Shown: one piece after another, positions 59,967 through 64,000 of the stretch | Layout: each line of letters begins with the position of its first letter | How positions within the stretch are numbered: the first letter of the stretch is position 1 | Origin: UBA1227 sp045599345 | GTDB lineage: Bacteria; Bacillota; Clostridia; Oscillospirales; Acutalibacteraceae | Assembly (NCBI GenBank): GCA_045599345.1 | Contig: JAZRVV010000015.1 | Span: 1-64,000 of the forward strand | Direction: 5' to 3' | Length of the DNA stretch: 64,000 nt | Program-made: the position numbers and the translations under genes | Notes under the pieces: generated by a model | Database searches by the model: none | What the model was told of the DNA's origin: nothing | The model's input: only the letters and a program-made list of their open reading frames with translations

Positions 59967-62189
59967 GTGCCTAAGGCTAAACGAAATCAATTAAAGAATA
60001 GGGCTATTATAGCTTTACTTTTCACTTGCATCTTGGGATTTGGTGCAGGTGCGTATGGCCTTGTAAATGTTGGAATCGTCAATGGTGAGAAATACAAATT
60101 CAAGGCAGAACAGCAACAACTTTCGGATACAACAGTATCTGCACTACGTGGAACAATCTACGATGCGAATATGAATGTGCTCGCTCAGTCGGCAGATGCT
60201 TGGAAAATATTTATTAACCCTTCCAAGATTCCTGACGATGAGACTCGACAGGATATAGCGCAGGAATTGTCAACTGTTTTGGAACTCGATTATGACACAG
60301 TGCTTGAAAAATGTTCAAGAAGCAAGCACGCTTATGTTCTTATAAAATCTCAAGTTGATTATGATTCGAAAACACAAATCATTGAATTCAGACAGAAGCA
60401 CAAGGGCTACAATCAGATAATCGGTACAGAGGATGACGTTAAGCGCTATTACCCTTATGGCACATTTGCTTCATCGGTTTTGGGATTTACTGGCGCTGAT
60501 GACATAGGACTTTCTGGCCTTGAGTATTTTTACAATGACACTTTGACTGGCACACAGGGACGTCTTGTTACTGCGAAAAATGCAAGACAGCTCAAAATGT
60601 CATCTGATTATTCGGCATACTATGAAGCTGAAACTGGACTTAATCTTCAACTTACAATTGATCAGGTTATTCAGTACTACCTTGACACTGCGCTTGAAGA
60701 GGCAGTTTCACTTAACAATGCGAATTATGGTTATGGCATCATTATGGATGTCGAAACAGGCGCAGTTCTTGCTATGAGTACCAAGCCTGACTTTGATACA
60801 AATGATCCATACAAGATAGCAGATGAACGAAAAGTGACAGAACTTGATGAAATAGAGGACCCTGATGAGAAGACCAAGGCTACTTCAGAGGCTCGCAATT
60901 CTCAATGGCGTAACAGGTCAATATGTGACTCGTATGAGCCGGGTTCGGTTTACAAGTGTATTACCGCAGCAGCTGGACTTGAGGAGGGAGTAGTTACTCC
61001 TGAGGAGATGTTTAACTGCAGAGGTAGTTACGAAGTTCTTGATAGAACATTCCACTGTTCACACAGAGCAGGTCACGGCGTTGAGGATTTCACAACGGCT
61101 ATGATGAATTCCTGCAACCCAATTTTTATTGAAGTGGCACAGCGTCTTGGCGCAGATACTTTCTACAAGTATTTTGAGGCTTTTGGTTTTGCCGAAAAGA
61201 CAGGCATTGACCTTCCGGCTGAATCAAAACCAGTCGCTGATGTAACTTATCACTCAAGAAAAGCATTAAATGCGGTTGCCATGGCGTCTAGCTCATTCGG
61301 CCAGACATTCCAGGCAAGCCCAATTCAAATAATCACTGCTATCAATGCGATAGCAAATGATGGCAAACTCATGCAACCATACGTTGTTGGCTCTATGCTT
61401 GATTCAGAGGGCAACAAGGTGTTTGAAACCAAGCCAATTCAAAAGCGCCAGGTTATCTCTAAAGATACTGCTGACATTTTGAAGGTTATGATGGAACGAG
61501 TAGTAAGTGAGGGTACAGCAAAGAATGCTTACGTGCCAGGCTATCGTGTAGCTGGTAAGACGGGTACATCTCAGAAACTTACAATTGGTGAGAACATTTA
61601 CATTGCCAGCTTCTGTGGATTTGCTCCAGCTGATAATCCAAAGATTTCTGCTCTTATCGTTGTCGATGAGCCTAAGAATGGATCAATCACTGGTGGTTCT
61701 GTTGCAGGTCCTGTTGCAGCAGAGGTTATCTCTAACGTTATGAAATATTTGAACGTTGAGCCACAGTATACTGATGATGAACTTGCAAGACTCGATGTCA
61801 CGATAGCAAAGGCTGTTGGCAAGACTGTAGCTGAGGCTAAAAAGGAACTCGAAAGCACTGGATTCGCAGTTAAGGTTATCGGCAATGGCGATACAGTAGC
61901 AAAGCAGGTTCCAAGTGCTGGCCAAACATTACCAAAGAACGGCCTTGTGGTTTTGTATACAGACAAGGATGCCGAGCAACAGATGGTAACTGTTCCAGAC
62001 CTCACAGGTCTTACTGTTGCTGAGGCAAACAACACAGCAATTGCTTGTGGTCTCAACATTAGACGTGTTGGTTACAAGTCAGCAACAGATGTTAAGGCTT
62101 ATAAGCAAAATGTTGCATCTGGTTCAGATGCTCCAATGGGAACTGTAATAACTGTTTCATTTAGAACTGAAATAAATGAGGAAGACTAA
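59967..62189 (+). CDS. Penicillin-binding protein 2 / SpoVD-like transpeptidase with PASTA domains
   Basis: A 740-residue class B penicillin-binding protein. It has an N-terminal helix (about 12-32), a dimerisation domain, the transpeptidase domain with catalytic SVYK (Ser about residue 329), SCN (about 389) and KTGTS (about 531), and two C-terminal PASTA domains (about 610-740). It cross-links septal peptidoglycan. PASTA domains fit FtsI/Pbp2x of division or the sporulation protein SpoVD; place in the division operon does not separate these. It starts with GTG after AAAAGGGG. Confidence 0.92.
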   Translation: MPKAKRNQLKNRAIIALLFTCILGFGAGAYGLVNVGIVNGEKYKFKAEQQQLSDTTVSALRGTIYDANMNVLAQSADAWKIFINPSKIPDDETRQDIAQELSTVLELDYDTVLEKCSRSKHAYVLIKSQVDYDSKTQIIEFRQKHKGYNQIIGTEDDVKRYYPYGTFASSVLGFTGADDIGLSGLEYFYNDTLTGTQGRLVTAKNARQLKMSSDYSAYYEAETGLNLQLTIDQVIQYYLDTALEEAVSLNNANYGYGIIMDVETGAVLAMSTKPDFDTNDPYKIADERKVTELDEIEDPDEKTKATSEARNSQWRNRSICDSYEPGSVYKCITAAAGLEEGVVTPEEMFNCRGSYEVLDRTFHCSHRAGHGVEDFTTAMMNSCNPIFIEVAQRLGADTFYKYFEAFGFAEKTGIDLPAESKPVADVTYHSRKALNAVAMASSSFGQTFQASPIQIITAINAIANDGKLMQPYVVGSMLDSEGNKVFETKPIQKRQVISKDTADILKVMMERVVSEGTAKNAYVPGYRVAGKTGTSQKLTIGENIYIASFCGFAPADNPKISALIVVDEPKNGSITGGSVAGPVAAEVISNVMKYLNVEPQYTDDELARLDVTIAKAVGKTVAEAKKELESTGFAVKVIGNGDTVAKQVPSAGQTLPKNGLVVLYTDKDAEQQMVTVPDLTGLTVAEANNTAIACGLNIRRVGYKSATDVKAYKQNVASGSDAPMGTVITVSFRTEINEED

Positions 62190-63610
62190 TGAAGAAATTA
62201 ACTACTGAAGAAATTGCTCGTGCCTGTGGTGGCACAACTACCTCGAATGCAGAGGTTACATCAGTTGTAATAGACAATAGAGAGGTAACACAGGGCGCAC
62301 TGTTTGTTGCGATACGTGGTGAACGTCTTGACGGGCATCAGTTTGTCCAATCAGCAATAGCAGCAGGCGCTGCTGCCATAATGGTACACGAGGATGGCAT
62401 AGAAGCTGATGTGCCTGTAATCAAGGTTGAGAATACTGAAAAGGCTCTTCTCTCATTGGCTCGCTATTATAGACAGAGCTTTGATATCCCTCTTGTTGCG
62501 CTAACAGGTAGTGTTGGCAAGACAACCACCAAGGAAATGATTTGGTGTGTCTTGAATGCAAAGTATAACGCTCATAAAACTCAAGGTAATCTCAACAACT
62601 CAATCGGTGTTCCAAAGGTTCTACTTCGGATGGAAGAGGAACACACAGCAGCTGTTATTGAAATGGGAATGAATCACAAGGGAGAGATTTCGGTCCTTAC
62701 AAAAACTGCTCTTCCTAATATGGCTGTTATAACAAATATTGGTGTTTCACATATTGAAAATTTAGGTAGCAGAGAAGGCATTCTCGCTGCAAAACTTGAG
62801 ATTCTTGAGGGACTCAAAGAAGGCTCAGCACTTATCCTTAATAACGATAACGACATGCTTTCAAAACTCAAGGAATCTGACTTTGATCACAAATATAGAA
62901 TTCGTACTTTTGGTATCCACAGTGATGCTGATGTTATGGCGACAGATATCGTATATTCGGACGCTTCGACTCGTTTTGCTGCAGTAATAAAACCGTCGAA
63001 GCTCGATGGACTGGATGGCGCCGACGGCTGCGAGAGCCAGGAGTGCTCTTTTGTTGTCGTCCTCCCAACTACAGGAGAGCACAACGTTTATGACGCTCTT
63101 GCGGCAATTAGTGTCGGCGCCGAGCTAGGCATCGAGCCACAGAAAATGGCTGATGCACTAGCAGGCTATGTCCCAGCGGGTATGCGTGAAAAAATAGAAG
63201 TGATAAAGGGAATTACTCTTGTTGAGGATTGCTATAATGCAAGCCCTGATTCAGTAAGAGCGCTTTCGAATACCCTTAGAATTAAGGGCGAAGGTGGTCA
63301 CAGAAAGATAGCTGTTATCGCTGATATGCTTGAACTTGGCGCATACAGCGAGGAGGGACACAGGAACTGTGGCAAGTACCTTGCCGATGCAGGAGTGGAC
63401 CTGCTTTTGACATACGGTCAACTTGCAAAGTATGTAGCAGATGAAGCAAAGAAAAATGGCGTTTTCCGTGTCTTTGAATTTGATTCAAAGGAAGAACTTG
63501 CAAAGCATCTGATCCCACTACTTAAAGAGGGCGACGTTGTTGCCTTTAAGGGTAGCCGTGGCATGATGCTCGAAGAAGTAATAGATCTCGTAAAAGGAGA
63601 ACTCTCATGA
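62189..63610 (+). CDS. murF: UDP-N-acetylmuramoyl-tripeptide-D-alanyl-D-alanine ligase MurF
   Basis: A 473-residue Mur ligase. The ATP-binding motif is LTGSVGKTTTKEM (about 108-120), with NLNNSIGVP for the substrate and EDCYNASPDS in the central to C-terminal part. It adds D-Ala-D-Ala to UDP-MurNAc-tripeptide in wall synthesis. It overlaps the PBP stop by one base and mraY by four, so the genes are translationally coupled. Confidence 0.95.
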   Translation: MKKLTTEEIARACGGTTTSNAEVTSVVIDNREVTQGALFVAIRGERLDGHQFVQSAIAAGAAAIMVHEDGIEADVPVIKVENTEKALLSLARYYRQSFDIPLVALTGSVGKTTTKEMIWCVLNAKYNAHKTQGNLNNSIGVPKVLLRMEEEHTAAVIEMGMNHKGEISVLTKTALPNMAVITNIGVSHIENLGSREGILAAKLEILEGLKEGSALILNNDNDMLSKLKESDFDHKYRIRTFGIHSDADVMATDIVYSDASTRFAAVIKPSKLDGLDGADGCESQECSFVVVLPTTGEHNVYDALAAISVGAELGIEPQKMADALAGYVPAGMREKIEVIKGITLVEDCYNASPDSVRALSNTLRIKGEGGHRKIAVIADMLELGAYSEEGHRNCGKYLADAGVDLLLTYGQLAKYVADEAKKNGVFRVFEFDSKEELAKHLIPLLKEGDVVAFKGSRGMMLEEVIDLVKGELS

Positions 63611-64000
63611 AAATTGTGTTAAGCATAATATTGGCCGTTGTTCTAGGCTTTGCAATATCAGCGCTTCTTGGAATAGTAGTTGTTCCATATCTACACAAAT
63701 TAAAGTTTGGACAGACAATCCTTGATATCGGTCCAAATTGGCATAAGAACAAGCAGGGAACCCCAACAATGGGTGGCGTGATGTTTATTGTCGCTTCAAT
63801 TGTTGCAGCACTTGCAGTTATCATAATTAACAAGATAATGGGTGTTGATTTAGTAGGTGGGGATGGCCCACTTGCTGGTTCTTTGAAAGTAAAACTTTAT
63901 TCAGGAATGATTTTAGCCCTAGGCTTTGGTCTTATCGGATTTGCTGATGACTATATCAAAGTTGCAAAGAAGCAAAATGAGGGTCTTACAGTAATTCAAA
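63607..64000 (+). CDS. mraY: Phospho-N-acetylmuramoyl-pentapeptide transferase MraY, cut by the window edge
   Basis: The first 131 residues of MraY, an integral membrane enzyme that moves phospho-MurNAc-pentapeptide to undecaprenyl phosphate to form lipid I. Visible are the first helix, the loop GTPTMGGVMFIV (about 51-62) and the FADDYIKV motif (about 114-121) with its conserved Asp pair. ATG 63607 overlaps the murF stop. The rest lies beyond the window. Confidence 0.95.
   Translation, partial: MKIVLSIILAVVLGFAISALLGIVVVPYLHKLKFGQTILDIGPNWHKNKQGTPTMGGVMFIVASIVAALAVIIINKIMGVDLVGGDGPLAGSLKVKLYSGMILALGFGLIGFADDYIKVAKKQNEGLTVIQ

Noticed and set aside
1..64000. Mobile elements, prophage, CRISPR arrays, toxin-antitoxin or defence systems
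   Set aside because: None seen: no transposase, integrase, phage structural genes or regular short repeats. The accessory content is metabolic.

Overview
The window is 64 kb of a low-to-mid GC anaerobic Firmicute chromosome, most likely a fermentative gut-type clostridium (class Clostridia, perhaps the Oscillospiraceae/Ruminococcaceae side). This is inferred from strong AGGAGG-type ribosome sites with TTG/GTG starts, hydrogenase, formate dehydrogenase and acetate kinase genes, clostridial PASTA and mraZ/rsmH/ftsL genes, and the absence of any respiratory chain. No prophage, insertion sequence, CRISPR array or rRNA was seen; it reads as ordinary chromosome with some unusual proteins.

Layout. 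1-3 kb: WYL regulator, queH, an Fe-S aldo/keto reductase. 3-8.4 kb: a hydrolase, then a NuoE-like/NuoF-like/[FeFe]-hydrogenase operon. 8.4-16.8 kb: a formate operon led by a probable molybdenum-cofactor riboswitch: a shortened MoeA-like protein, a second NuoE/NuoF pair, a cysteine-type formate dehydrogenase, mobA, fdhD and focA. 16.9-19.3 kb: an SsuABC-type importer. 19.3-24.6 kb: phospholipase-like protein, aquaporin and ackA leftward; tmcAL and mtaB rightward. 24.7-29.5 kb: a lipase-like protein without its nucleophile, citrate synthase, a PASTA pseudokinase, a small membrane protein. 29.6-32.1 kb: yebC, mrnC, obg. 32.3-37.6 kb: lipoprotein, membrane protein, a CDF exporter, two oxidoreductases. 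37.6-40.9 kb: tRNA-Ser(CGA), an OhrR/glutathione-peroxidase peroxide unit, a HerA-like ATPase. 40.9-42.7 kb: manganese riboswitch, mntP, cation exchanger. 42.9-47.2 kb: a third NuoE/NuoF pair with a GltD/NfnB-type flavoprotein. 47.2-57.5 kb: a LarC1 protein fused to a CsoR/RcnR-like domain, mscL, two divergent GGDEF-EAL proteins, hppA. 57.5-64 kb: mraZ, rsmH, ftsL, a PASTA PBP, murF and the start of mraY.

The main theme is redox balancing. Three separate NuoE+NuoF modules, each NuoF carrying two C-terminal 4Fe-4S motifs, sit next to three different partners: an [FeFe] hydrogenase, a formate dehydrogenase and an NfnB/GltD-like oxidoreductase. This is the layout expected of flavin-based bifurcating/confurcating enzymes linking NADH and ferredoxin to H2, formate and probably NADP(H). 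The first two operons share a gap-free upstream region of about 150 bases with repeated TGGACA boxes at fixed spacing, and the third has the same heptamer as an inverted repeat, which suggests a common regulator.

Most unusual items: the LarC1-CsoR-like fusion, the shared TGGACA promoter architecture, the NuoEF-GltD complex, the PASTA pseudokinase, the Ser-to-Gly lipase homologue and the degenerate MoeA-like protein under the riboswitch. All functions are read from motifs and context by eye; no database search was run.
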